From Hyphomicrobiales bacterium (GTDB taxonomy: Bacteria; Pseudomonadota; Alphaproteobacteria; Rhizobiales; Beijerinckiaceae), in contig CAKNFP010000001.1 in NCBI GenBank assembly GCA_930633525.1, forward strand, positions 2,892,001-2,956,000: DNA of 64,000 nt. The letters are read 5' to 3'. The position numbers were made by a program, and so were the translations under genes. Below are positions 16,757-25,624 of this stretch, in pieces. The notes beneath the pieces are model-generated. The model did no database searches. It was not told the origin of the DNA and was given only the letters and a program-made list of their open reading frames with translations. Positions within the stretch are counted from its first letter, which is position 1. Each line of letters begins with the position of its first letter.

Positions 16757-19180
16757 ATGAATCAAGGTCTGAACCACCCTTCCCCCAAGCGCGACACCGA
16801 CGCCGAGGAGACACGGATCGCGCCGCGTGGCGGGAGCCTCAGCGAGCGCGCCCGGGCGCATGCCGCGCCAGCCGCCTATCTCGCTGGCCTCAACCATGAG
16901 CAGCGCCTCGCGGTGGAGACCACCGATGGGCCAGTGCTCGTTCTCGCGGGTGCCGGCACGGGCAAGACGAGGGTGCTCACCACCCGCATTGCCCATCTCA
17001 TTGCCACCGGCCGTGCGCGCCCTTCCGACATTCTCGCCGTCACCTTCACCAACAAGGCCGCGCGCGAGATGAAGGCGCGCGTGGGCATGCTGGTCGGCCC
17101 TGCCGCCGAAGGCATGCCCTGGCTTGGCACGTTCCACGCCATTTCCACCAAGATCCTGCGCCGCCATGCCGAGCTTGTCGGCCTCCGGAGCGATTTCACC
17201 ATTCTCGATGTGGATGACCAGATCCGCCTCATGAAGCAGGTGATCCAGGCCGCCAACCTCGACGAGAAGCGCTGGCCGGCCCGCCAGCTCGCGAGCCTCA
17301 TCGACGGCTGGAAGAACCGGGCGCTCGGTCCCGACCAGGTGCCACACGGTGAGGGCGCCGCCTTCGCCAATGGTCGCGGCACCGAACTCTACCGCCATTA
17401 TCAGGAACGCCTGAAGATCCTGAACGCCGCCGATTTCGGAGATCTCCTGACCGAGACCATCCGCTTGTTCCGCGAGCATCCGGACGTCCTCGCGCAATAT
17501 CAGAAGCGCTTCCGCTACATGCTGGTGGACGAGTATCAGGATACCAACGTCGCGCAGTATCTCTGGCTCCGGCTGCTGGCCCAGGGGCGCGAGCCCGGCC
17601 AGCGCAATCTGGCCTGCGTCGGTGACGACGACCAGTCGATCTATGGCTGGCGCGGCGCGGAGGTCGACAACATCCTGCGCTTCGAACACGATTTTCCCGG
17701 CGCCGTGGTGGTGCGGCTGGAGCGCAATTATCGCTCGCACGCCCATATCCTCGCGGCTGCCTCCCATCTCATCGCCCACAATGAAGGGCGGCTCGGCAAG
17801 ACCCTGCGCACCGACGACGAACCGGGCGAGAAGGTGACGATCACCGGCGCGTGGGACTCGGAGGAAGAGGCCCGCCTCGTCGGCGAGGAGATCGAGGCGC
17901 TGCAGGCCAAGGGCCACAACCTCTCGGAGATCGCGATCCTCGTGCGCATTTCCGCCCAGATGCGCGAGCTCGAAGACCGCTTCGTGCAACTCGGCCTGCC
18001 CTACCGCGTCATCGGCGGTCCGCGGTTCTACGAGCGCATGGAGATTCGCGACGCGCTCGCCTATTTCCGCTGCGTCGCCCAGCCCGCCGATGATCTCGCC
18101 TTCGAGCGCATCCTGAATACGCCGAAGCGCGGCCTCGGCGACGCCACTGTGCAGGTGCTCCATGCCCATGCGCGCGCGGCGCGCATTCCCCTGATGGAAG
18201 CGGCGCGCTTCATCGTCGAGACAGAGGAGCTGAAGCCGAAGCCGCGCGGTTCCCTGCGCGATTTGCTGGCAGCATTCTCGCGCTGGAGCTCGCTGATCGA
18301 CGATACGCCGCAGACGGAACTCGCCGAGATGATCCTGGAGGAATCCGGCTATACTGAGATGTGGCAGAAGGACCGGTCGGCGGAAGCGGCCGGACGCCTG
18401 GAGAACCTGAAGGAACTCGTCCGAAGCCTCGAGGAATTCCCGGACCTCCGGGGCTTCCTGGAACATGTCTCGCTGGTCATGGACGCGGTCGAGAACGACA
18501 CGGAAGACCGCGTCAGCCTGATGACACTGCATGCGGCCAAGGGCCTGGAGTTCGACACCGTGTTCCTGCCCGGCTGGGAGGAAGGGCTGTTTCCCAACCA
18601 GCGCGCCCTCGACGAGAGCGGCCGCGCGGGGCTGGAGGAAGAACGTCGTCTCGCCCATGTCGGCATCACGCGCGCCCGGCGCCGCGCCAAGATCTATTTC
18701 GCCTCCAACCGCCGCATCCACGGCCTGTGGAACGCGACGATCCCGAGCCGCTTCATCGACGAGCTGCCGGAGGACCATGTGGAGGTCACCGAAGCTCCCG
18801 CGGCCTTCTCCTATGGCGGTTACGGCAAAAGCCGCTTTGATGGCGTGGAATCCTTCTCCTCATCCTATGCCACTCCGGGCTGGCAACGCGCCCAGAACAA
18901 AGGTGGTCTGAGCGGCGCCGGCAGCCGCGGCGGCTTCGCGCAGGGGCGCGGCGGCTACGGCGGCTCGTCCGGCCCGGGACGCGGCGGCGTTCTGATCGAG
19001 GGTGAGCTCGTCGCCAAGTCATCAGGACCCGCTTCCGAATTCGCGCCCTCGGACCGGGTGTTCCACATCAAGTTCGGGCCCGGCTCGGTGGCTGCCGTCG
19101 ACGGCAACAAGCTGACAGTCGATTTCGACAAGGCCGGCCGCAAGATGGTGCTCGACAGTTTCGTGCAGCGGCAAGGCTAA
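16757..19180 (+). CDS. ATP-dependent DNA helicase of the UvrD/PcrA/Rep family
   Basis: This is an SF1A 3'-5' helicase for DNA repair and replication-fork processing. The ATG at 16757 (MNQGLNHP) gives about 807 aa; an earlier TTG at 16739 is possible. The motifs are intact: Q-motif LNHEQRLAVE, Walker A GAGTGKTR (about 65-72), motif II LVDEYQDTN, motif III GDDDQSIYGWRGA, motif V TLHAAKGLEFD and motif VI VGITRARRRA. After the helicase core, a linker rich in Gly and RGG/RGR (about 714-750) leads to a Tudor-like C-terminal domain (VFHIKFGPGSVAAVDGNKL) typical of PcrA/UvrD. Confidence 0.92.
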   Translation: MNQGLNHPSPKRDTDAEETRIAPRGGSLSERARAHAAPAAYLAGLNHEQRLAVETTDGPVLVLAGAGTGKTRVLTTRIAHLIATGRARPSDILAVTFTNKAAREMKARVGMLVGPAAEGMPWLGTFHAISTKILRRHAELVGLRSDFTILDVDDQIRLMKQVIQAANLDEKRWPARQLASLIDGWKNRALGPDQVPHGEGAAFANGRGTELYRHYQERLKILNAADFGDLLTETIRLFREHPDVLAQYQKRFRYMLVDEYQDTNVAQYLWLRLLAQGREPGQRNLACVGDDDQSIYGWRGAEVDNILRFEHDFPGAVVVRLERNYRSHAHILAAASHLIAHNEGRLGKTLRTDDEPGEKVTITGAWDSEEEARLVGEEIEALQAKGHNLSEIAILVRISAQMRELEDRFVQLGLPYRVIGGPRFYERMEIRDALAYFRCVAQPADDLAFERILNTPKRGLGDATVQVLHAHARAARIPLMEAARFIVETEELKPKPRGSLRDLLAAFSRWSSLIDDTPQTELAEMILEESGYTEMWQKDRSAEAAGRLENLKELVRSLEEFPDLRGFLEHVSLVMDAVENDTEDRVSLMTLHAAKGLEFDTVFLPGWEEGLFPNQRALDESGRAGLEEERRLAHVGITRARRRAKIYFASNRRIHGLWNATIPSRFIDELPEDHVEVTEAPAAFSYGGYGKSRFDGVESFSSSYATPGWQRAQNKGGLSGAGSRGGFAQGRGGYGGSSGPGRGGVLIEGELVAKSSGPASEFAPSDRVFHIKFGPGSVAAVDGNKLTVDFDKAGRKMVLDSFVQRQG

Positions 19181-19213
19181 GCTGCAACGCCCCATCATCC
19201 ACCCAAGTATTCA

Positions 19214-19237
19214 ACGGGTCGCCACACAGCGACCCGT
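19214..19237 (+). terminator. Hairpin terminator after the helicase gene
   Basis: A perfect 9-bp stem (ACGGGTCGC / GCGACCCGT) with a 6-nt loop lies 34 nt after the helicase stop. There is no immediate T-run (a TTTT comes about 15 nt later), so it may be a weak or factor-assisted terminator. Confidence 0.55.
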
Positions 19238-19528
19238 GCAAGCATCTGAATTTTCAAATAAATTTTGCAGAAACCTTGGTCTTTGCAGGCCCACGGAAGC
19301 GCTATCTTAGCATTTACCTCTGAAGACACCGCAGTCGCACAAAAATCAACATCACACCATATTTGCGACATATTGAATTTTCGCGAATTATTACTTTCAA
19401 TACCTACAATAAATCCCGGAACAAAGACCCGATCCAGCTATTCTTTATGGCGCCGGTGACAAATGGCGATACGAACGGGGACACCCGGTCGACGTCTCGC
19501 CGGCGCATACGGTCATAAGGAGATGATC
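19238..19528. other. AT-rich intergenic DNA upstream of the small hydrophilic gene
   Basis: The stretch is markedly AT-richer than its surroundings (e.g. 19245-19270, 19360-19420) and holds no plausible gene. It presumably contains the promoter of the 19529 gene, but no box is clear enough to mark. Confidence 0.4.
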
Positions 19529-19714
19529 ATGCCGAACCAAGGTGGACACGACACGGGCAAGCACGGCCAGAAGGACATGCAGAAGGATATGCATCCGTCC
19601 AAGGGGCATACGCAGAGCAGCGGCACCCAGAGCACGTCCGGCTCTCCCGGCCAGCACAACCCGCAGTCCGCGCCCGGGGCCGGCAAGGACAAAGACCAAC
19701 ACCCCCGGAAATAA
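19529..19714 (+). CDS. Small hydrophilic His/Lys/Gly/Ser-rich protein, unknown
   Basis: AAGGAG at 19517-19522 sits 6 nt before the ATG at 19529, an unusually good ribosome site. The 61-aa product is wholly polar (MPNQGGHDTGKHGQKDMQK, later SGSPGQHNPQSAPGAGKDKD) with no hydrophobic core, so it is probably intrinsically disordered. The composition recalls stress-related disordered small proteins, but I do not recognise a family. Confidence 0.55.
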   Translation: MPNQGGHDTGKHGQKDMQKDMHPSKGHTQSSGTQSTSGSPGQHNPQSAPGAGKDKDQHPRK

Positions 19715-19859
19715 GCTGGCGGCGTCAGATTGACGTCCAAACAGCGCAACAGAGGTCGGTTCGGGCGGAGCCTGAGCCGGCCATAACTTTTTTTCAAGAC
19801 AGCGGAAGCTGCCACGATAGAATTCGCGTGTGGAAGGAAACGCAACACAGAACGGGCCA

Positions 19860-20717
19860 ATGTCAGCCACCAACGAGGCCATGGGCATTTTCGCCCTGGA
19901 TCAGGGAGAGCGCACGCGCTTCTTCGCTTGCCCGAATTTCGCCGCGCTCGATTGCCTGACTGCGACGTTCCGCACCTATCGCTACGTCCCTCACACGCAC
20001 GATACCTTCGTCATCGGCTCCGTCATCGCGGGTTGCGAGACTTGGACGGTTCGTGGCATCCGCGGCTATGCCGGGCCCGGTGACTTCGTCTTTGTCAATC
20101 CGCGCGAGGTCCATGACGGCGCGCCCCATGGCAGCGGCTATTGCTACCGGATGAGCTACCCATCCATAGAGCTGCTCCGCCAGATCGCGGCCGAGCTCGG
20201 CGAAAAGGACGTGATCGCCACTCCCTATTTTCCGGACACCGTGGTGCACGATCCGGCGGGTGTCGCGCTGTTCGTCGCCGCGCATGCCGCGATGGACGCG
20301 CAGGGAGACGCCCAGGCCGGCGAGGAACTGCTTTACCGCGCCTATGCCCATTGCCTGACGCACCATGCCCAGGTGACGCCGAGGCCGGCGACCGGCCGCG
20401 AGGCGGACCGTGTCGCCAATCTCGGACGCCTGATCGAAGAGCAGTACGCTGAGGACCTGTCCCTGAGCCGCCTGGCGGCTGAAGCGGGGCTGCCGCGCCA
20501 CCGTCTCATCCGCGCCTTTCGCCACGAGACTGGCATGACACCGCACGCCTTCCTCATCGACCGGCGCGTCATCGCCGCGCAACAGACCCTGCGGCGCGGC
20601 GCCACCCCGGCCGAGGCGGCGGCTGCGACGGGCTTCTGCGATCAGGCCCATCTCACGCGCGCTTTCAAGGCTCGCATCGGCATCACGCCGGGCGCCTTTC
20701 GCGCCGCGGTATCGTGA
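19860..20717 (+). CDS. AraC-family transcriptional regulator
   Basis: This protein of about 285 aa has an N-terminal cupin-like sensing domain (YRYVPHTHDTFVIGSVIAG, then GPGDFVFVNPREVHDG) and a C-terminal double HTH (about 190-285; LSLSRLAAEAGLPRHRLIRA, then ATGFCDQAHLTRAFKARIGITPGAFR in part). This is the AraC_binding/HTH_18 layout. The ATG at 19860 is used; a GTG at 19830 would add 10 residues. It is followed after 46 nt by azlC on the same strand and is the likely regulator of the amino-acid exporters. Confidence 0.9.
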   Translation: MSATNEAMGIFALDQGERTRFFACPNFAALDCLTATFRTYRYVPHTHDTFVIGSVIAGCETWTVRGIRGYAGPGDFVFVNPREVHDGAPHGSGYCYRMSYPSIELLRQIAAELGEKDVIATPYFPDTVVHDPAGVALFVAAHAAMDAQGDAQAGEELLYRAYAHCLTHHAQVTPRPATGREADRVANLGRLIEEQYAEDLSLSRLAAEAGLPRHRLIRAFRHETGMTPHAFLIDRRVIAAQQTLRRGATPAEAAAATGFCDQAHLTRAFKARIGITPGAFRAAVS

Positions 20718-20763
20718 CGACACGTCGCTCCGACATCGTTCTTTCGCACCACCGAGGCCACCC

Positions 20764-21573
20764 ATGCTCGATCGCGCACAGCCCAAGCCGCTGCACCACA
20801 AAGCCCCGGGCCGTGAATGGCGCGCGGGCATTGCCGCGATCATACCCGTGGCCATTGCCGCCATTCCGATCGGGCTTCTGTTCGGCGCGCTCTGCAGCGC
20901 GAAGGGCCTGACGATCGCCGAGGCAGGGCTGATGTCGGCCCTCGTCTTCGCCGGAGGCTCCCAGTTCGCCGCCATCGAGCTGTGGACGACGCCGGTCCCC
21001 ATCGCCGCGCTCGTTTTCTCAACCCTGCTGATCAATGCCCGGCATGTGCTGATGGGCGCATCGCTCACCCCCAAGACGCGGCTGTTCTCGCCCCTGCAGC
21101 GATATCTGGGCTTCCACTTCCTGACAGACGAAACCTGGGCGCTCGCCGAGCGACGCGCTGTCGCCGCGCCATTGACCCCGGCCTTTTGGTTCGCGCTGGC
21201 GACGCTGCTGCCCACGGCGTGGATCGGTTCGACCCTCGTTGGCGCAACGGTCGGCTCGCTTCTCGGCGACCCTAGAAGCATCGGCGCCGATTTCGCCTTT
21301 ACCGCGCTCTTCATCGGATTGATCGCGGGGTTCTGGAAGGGGCGCACGACAGCGATCACCATTGCCGCGAGCGGAGGCGCAGCCGCCCTCGCCTATCTCA
21401 CGCTCGGCCCACCCTGGCACGTTGCCGCGGGCGCCATCGCCGGCATCGCCGCAGCCTATGCGACCGCGTCGGAGGCCAGCGAGGGCAAGGTCACCGCCCC
21501 CAGCGCGATTACTGGAACATCGCGCTCAATAAACAATGAAAATCGAACTATAACCCAAACTAACCCCGAATAA
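20764..21573 (+). CDS. azlC: AzlC-family branched-chain amino acid exporter subunit (copy 1)
   Basis: AzlC-type large subunits pair with AzlD to export branched-chain or related amino acids. The 269-aa membrane protein shows the family features GLLFGALCSAKGLT, SALVFAGGSQFAAIELW and INARHVLMGASLTPKTR, with multiple membrane helices. It lacks its own azlD; the next gene is a second AzlC and the only azlD follows that. The polar C-terminal tail (NNENRTITQTNPE) is unlike copy 2. Confidence 0.9.
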   Translation: MLDRAQPKPLHHKAPGREWRAGIAAIIPVAIAAIPIGLLFGALCSAKGLTIAEAGLMSALVFAGGSQFAAIELWTTPVPIAALVFSTLLINARHVLMGASLTPKTRLFSPLQRYLGFHFLTDETWALAERRAVAAPLTPAFWFALATLLPTAWIGSTLVGATVGSLLGDPRSIGADFAFTALFIGLIAGFWKGRTTAITIAASGGAAALAYLTLGPPWHVAAGAIAGIAAAYATASEASEGKVTAPSAITGTSRSINNENRTITQTNPE

Positions 21574-21834
21574 ATCAAACGCATGGACTGAATACCCATG
21601 GCGCTACAGCATATACATAAATTGATACTTCGGAAGCGGAAGCACCAATATTTTTTTAATCGTTCCGAACAGGCATTTCACTATCTTTCGCGCATCACTG
21701 GAGGGGCAATTTTTCTCGCAGAAGAACGGAAGTGAGGAGAAATTGATGCGTTATTCAGCTAAAAATCTGATCCAGACCATCCATGCATGCAGCGCCCCGC
21801 GCCGAACCAGCCTATCCGCGCCGGCGGTATTGCC

Positions 21835-22656
21835 ATGACGACGGTGACGACGAGGCCCGTGGACAGCCGCGTCGCTCAGCGAGCAGCCAGATGTGAATGG
21901 TGTGACGGGCTCAAAGCCGTGGCCCCCATTGCCGCCGTCCTCATGCCCGTCGGTCTGCTCTTCGGTGCCCTTTCCAGCGCCAAGGGTTTGACGCTGCTGG
22001 AGGCGGGCCTGATGTCCATCCTGGTATTCGCAGGCGGAGCCCAGATCGCGGCCATGGACCTGTGGCTGGATCCAATGCCTGTCGCGGCGATCGCGCTGTC
22101 GACATTCCTGATCAACGCGCGACATATTCTGATGGGCGTGTCGCTCGCGCCGAAAACACATGCCTTCAGCCCGCGTCAGCGGTTCTTCGCCTTCTTCTTC
22201 CTGACGGACGAGGCCTGGGCCCTGTCGGAAAGACGGGTTCTGGACCACCCGCTGACGCCGGCCTTCTGGTTCTCGCTGGCTATCGTCATCCCGGTCGTCT
22301 GGAGCACGGGCACCTATATCGGCGCTCGCTTCGGGAACTGCCTGGGCGACCCCTGCGCCATCGGGGCCGACTTCACATTCACCGCTCTCTTGATCAGTCT
22401 CATAGCGGGGTTCACGACGAGCCGCACGGCGCTCTCCGCCGTCCTTGCGAGCTGCGTCACGGCGACCCTCAGCTATATGGTCCTCGGCGCACCCTGGCAT
22501 ATCGTCATAGGCACGACGGTGGGGCTGACGGTCGCCTACACAACGGCACCAAGAGACCGCGTGGCAGAAGCCGCGGAGCACAACCTCATCACCGACGCGC
22601 TGTCCAATCTCGATCCCGGCGCCCCGCTCGACTGCCCTTCAGGAAGCCGCCCATGA
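21835..22656 (+). CDS. azlC: AzlC-family branched-chain amino acid exporter subunit (copy 2)
   Basis: This 273-aa membrane protein is clearly paralogous to the upstream copy: shared GLLFGALxSAKGLT, LVFAGGxQxAA, INARHxLMGxSLxPKT, FxFLTDExWALxERR and LTPAFWFxLA. The ATG at 21835 matches the N-terminus of copy 1 better than the ATG at 21787. A 213-261 nt AT-rich gap separates the copies, so it may have its own promoter. The stop overlaps the azlD start. This is the AzlC subunit most likely to pair with AzlD. Confidence 0.9.
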   Translation: MTTVTTRPVDSRVAQRAARCEWCDGLKAVAPIAAVLMPVGLLFGALSSAKGLTLLEAGLMSILVFAGGAQIAAMDLWLDPMPVAAIALSTFLINARHILMGVSLAPKTHAFSPRQRFFAFFFLTDEAWALSERRVLDHPLTPAFWFSLAIVIPVVWSTGTYIGARFGNCLGDPCAIGADFTFTALLISLIAGFTTSRTALSAVLASCVTATLSYMVLGAPWHIVIGTTVGLTVAYTTAPRDRVAEAAEHNLITDALSNLDPGAPLDCPSGSRP

Positions 22657-22688
22657 GTATCGACAGCTCCATGAGTATCGACAGCTCC
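22653..22688 (+). repeat. 18-bp tandem duplication at the azlD start codon
   Basis: ATGAGTATCGACAGCTCC occurs twice in direct succession (22653-22670 and 22671-22688). It duplicates the start codon and five following codons in frame, so two initiation sites are possible. Confidence 0.95.
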
Positions 22689-22973
22689 GCCCTGATGGCC
22701 ATTCTCGCGATGGCGGCGGTGACCTATCTCACGCGCATCGCCGGCATTGCGCTTGCCGGAAGGCTCACGCTCTCAGGACGCGCGAAAGCGGCATTTGACG
22801 CCATTCCGCCGGCGGTTCTCGTCGCGGTGATCGCACCGAGCGCTTTGGCGACGGGCTGGCCGGAGACGGTTGCGGCCGCGATCGCCGCCCTGTCCGCAAC
22901 CCGCCTGCCGCTGCTCGCCACAGTCGCCATCGGCGTTCTCGCCGTGGTCGGACTCAGGGCGATTGCGGGCTAA
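22653..22973 (+). CDS. azlD: AzlD-family small exporter subunit
   Basis: This 106-aa hydrophobic protein has the AzlD hallmark AAVTYLTRIAGIALAG and three further hydrophobic segments (IPPAVLVAVIAPSAL; TVAAAIAALSATRLPLLATVA; IGVLAVVGLRAIAG). It partners AzlC in the exporter. The start overlaps the azlC stop (ATGA at 22653-22656) and AGGAAG precedes it. Its first 12 residues are a tandem duplication (MSIDSS twice). Confidence 0.9.
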   Translation: MSIDSSMSIDSSALMAILAMAAVTYLTRIAGIALAGRLTLSGRAKAAFDAIPPAVLVAVIAPSALATGWPETVAAAIAALSATRLPLLATVAIGVLAVVGLRAIAG

Positions 22974-22987
22974 AAAACCTGTACGCC

Positions 22988-23019
22988 CACGCGCGGAACC
23001 ACCCGCAGTCCTGCGCGTG
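22988..23019 (-). terminator. Weak hairpin between azlD and pepP (convergent)
   Basis: The stem is CACGCGC / GCGCGTG (7 bp) with an 18-nt loop. On the minus strand a T6 run follows about 10 nt later (22973-22980 region). It could end the aminopeptidase transcript but is weak. Confidence 0.35.
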
Positions 23020-23039
23020 ACACCGGTTGACGGCTCCGC

Positions 23040-24866
23040 TCAGGACTGGAGCGGCCGCGTCGCCTCCTGCAGCCATAGCAGCGTCTCCCCGTCGACGAGC
23101 GGCCCGATATGGGCAAGAACGTCCGCGTGGTAGGCATCGAGCCAGGCGATTTCATCCTCGGTCATGAGCGACGGATCGATCAACGCCCGGTCGATCGGTG
23201 TGAAGCTGAGTGTCTCGAAGCCGAGCATCGGCCGTTCGCCGCCGGCCATCTCACGCGGCTCCACGAGGATCAAGTTCTCGATGCGGATGCCGTAAGCCCC
23301 TTCCTTGTAGTAGCCGGGCTCGTTGGACAGGATCATGCCGGATTCCAACGGCACGGTTCCAAGCTTCGACAGGCGCTGCGGCCCCTCGTGAACCGAAAGG
23401 TAGGAGCCGACTCCATGGCCCGTGCCATGGTCGAAATCGGTTCCCGCCTGCCAGAGGGAGAGGCGTGCCAGCGCGTCGAGCTGCGCGCCAGACGTGCCCT
23501 TCGGAAAGATCGCCGTCGCGATCGCGATATGCCCCTTGAGTACACGCGTGAACCGGTCACGCATCTCGTCAGTGACGTCACCGACGCTCACGGTGCGCGT
23601 GATGTCAGTGGTCCCGTCGCGATATTGCCCCCCGGAATCGACGAGAAAGATCCCCGGCTCGATCTTCCGGTCAGATGCCCTGGTGACGCGATAATGCGGC
23701 ATCGCCGCATTCGGGCCGGCCCCGGCGATCGTCGGGAAGGATACGTCCATCAACGCATTGGTCTGGCGGCGGAACTCCTCGAGCGCCTCGACTGCGGCGA
23801 TCTCCGTGAGCTCCCCGCCGGGCGCCTCCCGCGCAAACCAGGCGAGGAAACGCGCCATGGCAACGCCGTCGCGGCGGTGGGCGCTGCGGCTGCCCTGCTG
23901 CTCGATCGTGTTCTTGACGGCCTTGAGGCGCGTGATCGGATCGGCGCCGATATCCGCCTTGCCGCCACCCTGCTCGATCGCCTGTTTCAGCGCCATGGCA
24001 CCGGTGGCCACGTCGAGACGCACCGGAGCGCCCCCGGCGGCGATCGCCGCGAGCGCCTCGGGAAAGGTCGACGGAGCTGCGATATCGGCGACAGCGGCGA
24101 GATGGGCGCGAACCTCCTCATCGATGCGCGCGGGATCGATGAACACTATCGCGTGTCCCTGAGCCGGCAGGAACGCATAGGCCAGCACCAGCGGCGTATG
24201 CGTGACGTCACCACCGCGGATATTGAAGAGCCAGGCGAGATTGTGCGGATCGCTGATGACAAGCCCACCGACACGCGCCTTGACGAGCGCTTCTTGCACG
24301 GCGGCAACCTTCGCGCCCGTGGCCTCGCCCGCGAATTCCATCGGATGGACGACGACAGGCGAAGCGGGCGGAGCCGGACGATCGCTCCACACCGCATCCA
24401 GCGGATTTGACGCGAGAGCCACAAGCTCCCCGCCGGCCGCGCCGACGGCGGCAGCCAAGCGCTCGGCCTGCGGCACCGTATGCAACCAGGGGTCATAGCC
24501 CAGCCGGCCACCGGCCTTCAGATTGGCCTCGATCCAGCTCTCCATGCTCGTTTCCACCAGTGCGACCGGCGTGAAGGCATCGAGGTCGATCTCATCTCGC
24601 ACCTGCAGCGTATAGCGGCCATCCACGAGCACCGCGGCGGCATCCGCCAGCACGACGGCATAGCCCGCCGAGCCCGAAAAGCTGGTCAGCCATGCAAGAC
24701 GATCATCGCTCGGGGGTACATATTCACCCTGATGCTGGTCGGCGCGCGGCACCACGAAGCCGTCGACACCCCGGCGGACAAGCTCCTCGCGCAGGGCTTT
24801 GAGACGGGGGCCGCCGGTCGATGCCGAAGTGGGCTTGTCGAAGCTCTGAAAAACACAAGACGCCAT
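23040..24866 (-). CDS. M24 family Xaa-Pro aminopeptidase (AmpP/XPNPEP-like, 608 aa)
   Basis: This metallopeptidase removes N-terminal residues preceding proline. Two creatinase-like N-terminal domains come first (RADQHQGEYVPPSDDRLAWL near residue 40; a second around 165-310). The M24 catalytic domain follows, with the metal ligands visible in DSGGQYRDGTTDIT, HGTGHGVG, SNEPGYY and the final ENLILVE. At 608 aa with three domains it resembles eukaryotic-type XPNPEP1 and its bacterial homologues more than the shorter E. coli PepP. It is divergent from the 25148 gene. Confidence 0.92.
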   Translation of the reverse strand: MASCVFQSFDKPTSASTGGPRLKALREELVRRGVDGFVVPRADQHQGEYVPPSDDRLAWLTSFSGSAGYAVVLADAAAVLVDGRYTLQVRDEIDLDAFTPVALVETSMESWIEANLKAGGRLGYDPWLHTVPQAERLAAAVGAAGGELVALASNPLDAVWSDRPAPPASPVVVHPMEFAGEATGAKVAAVQEALVKARVGGLVISDPHNLAWLFNIRGGDVTHTPLVLAYAFLPAQGHAIVFIDPARIDEEVRAHLAAVADIAAPSTFPEALAAIAAGGAPVRLDVATGAMALKQAIEQGGGKADIGADPITRLKAVKNTIEQQGSRSAHRRDGVAMARFLAWFAREAPGGELTEIAAVEALEEFRRQTNALMDVSFPTIAGAGPNAAMPHYRVTRASDRKIEPGIFLVDSGGQYRDGTTDITRTVSVGDVTDEMRDRFTRVLKGHIAIATAIFPKGTSGAQLDALARLSLWQAGTDFDHGTGHGVGSYLSVHEGPQRLSKLGTVPLESGMILSNEPGYYKEGAYGIRIENLILVEPREMAGGERPMLGFETLSFTPIDRALIDPSLMTEDEIAWLDAYHADVLAHIGPLVDGETLLWLQEATRPLQS

Positions 24867-25147
24867 TGAGATCCCACCGCATTCATCCGCGAACCAATGC
24901 GCTCAAGACTAATGACGGGTTAACGAACCCGCAACGCGACCGGACGTTTTTTGCCCGCTTTGGCACCGAAACATGCAGCCAACGCGCATTTCCTGTGCAG
25001 ACAGCGGCAGGCACCGCACGAGCCATGCGTTCATTGCATATATAAGTTAGGTCATATGCGCTGACCCATCTTCTTCGCACATGCAACATTCCCTATATTG
25101 CGATGCATGAACGGGACGGCGATGGCCGTCCAGATCCGGAGGCGGCA

Positions 25148-25342
25148 ATGGCAGAAGTAGCAATGTCCGGCTATGCCGTAGCGGCGAGGAAGCCGCAGAA
25201 GGCTGTCGGTTTTATCGAGCGCCTGTGGGCGCGAATCGAAGCAGCGCAGATGGCGAAGGCCCAGCGCTATTTCGAGCAGCACTACCCCTCGCTGGCGCGC
25301 GAGCTGGTTGCGATGCACAAGGCGGATAAATCCGCGAATTGA
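25148..25342 (+). CDS. Small protein of unknown function (64 aa)
   Basis: GGAGGCGGCA precedes the ATG at 25148, favouring this start over 25103, which would lie only 4 nt from a TATATT -10-like box (25094-25099). The product is basic and helical (GFIERLWARIEAAQMAKAQR, then YFEQHYPSLARELVAMHKAD). No known family is recognised. A second tiny gene follows after about 85 nt on the same strand. The 281-nt upstream gap to the divergent aminopeptidase gene probably carries the promoters of both genes. Confidence 0.6.
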   Translation: MAEVAMSGYAVAARKPQKAVGFIERLWARIEAAQMAKAQRYFEQHYPSLARELVAMHKADKSAN

Positions 25343-25428
25343 TTGATGAGGCCATGAAGGCCTCGATCCGTCATCGACGCTTCCGCGATGACGGTGTTCG
25401 GCAGGGAAGCACAGCAAGGAACATCGAG

Positions 25429-25545
25429 ATGATCCTGGTGACCCTCTTCAACAGCGTGGTGCGTTTCATCGCCGCGGCCCATGAAATCGTCCAAGAGGCC
25501 ATGGAACTGCGCGCCGAGATGGCAAAGCGCTACCCGCATATCTAA
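25429..25545 (+). CDS. Very small amphipathic protein (38 aa), unknown
   Basis: AAGGAA sits 7-8 nt before the ATG at 25429. The product (MILVTLFNSVVRFIAAAHEI, then VQEAMELRAEMAKRYPHI) is a hydrophobic or amphipathic helix followed by a charged helix. The frame is open upstream to 25339, but that extension is Arg-rich and unlike a protein start. It may be co-transcribed with the 25148 gene. Confidence 0.5.
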   Translation: MILVTLFNSVVRFIAAAHEIVQEAMELRAEMAKRYPHI

Positions 25546-25562
25546 AGACAGCCCGTCCGATC

Positions 25563-25594
25563 CTGCCCGGAGCTTTCACAGTCCTTCCGGGCAG
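25563..25594. terminator. Hairpin between the small genes and prmA (convergent)
   Basis: The perfect 9-bp stem is CTGCCCGGA (25563-25571) with TCCGGGCAG (25586-25594) and a 14-nt loop. It lies between convergent genes, so it may serve both. No T-run flanks it on either side. Confidence 0.4.
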
Positions 25595-25624
25595 TCAGGT
25601 GGTTGAGTTCGCGAGCCCGCCCGG

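Noticed and set aside
16637..18778. 713-codon minus-strand open frame
   Set aside because: It is antisense to the PcrA/UvrD helicase, whose motifs are complete.
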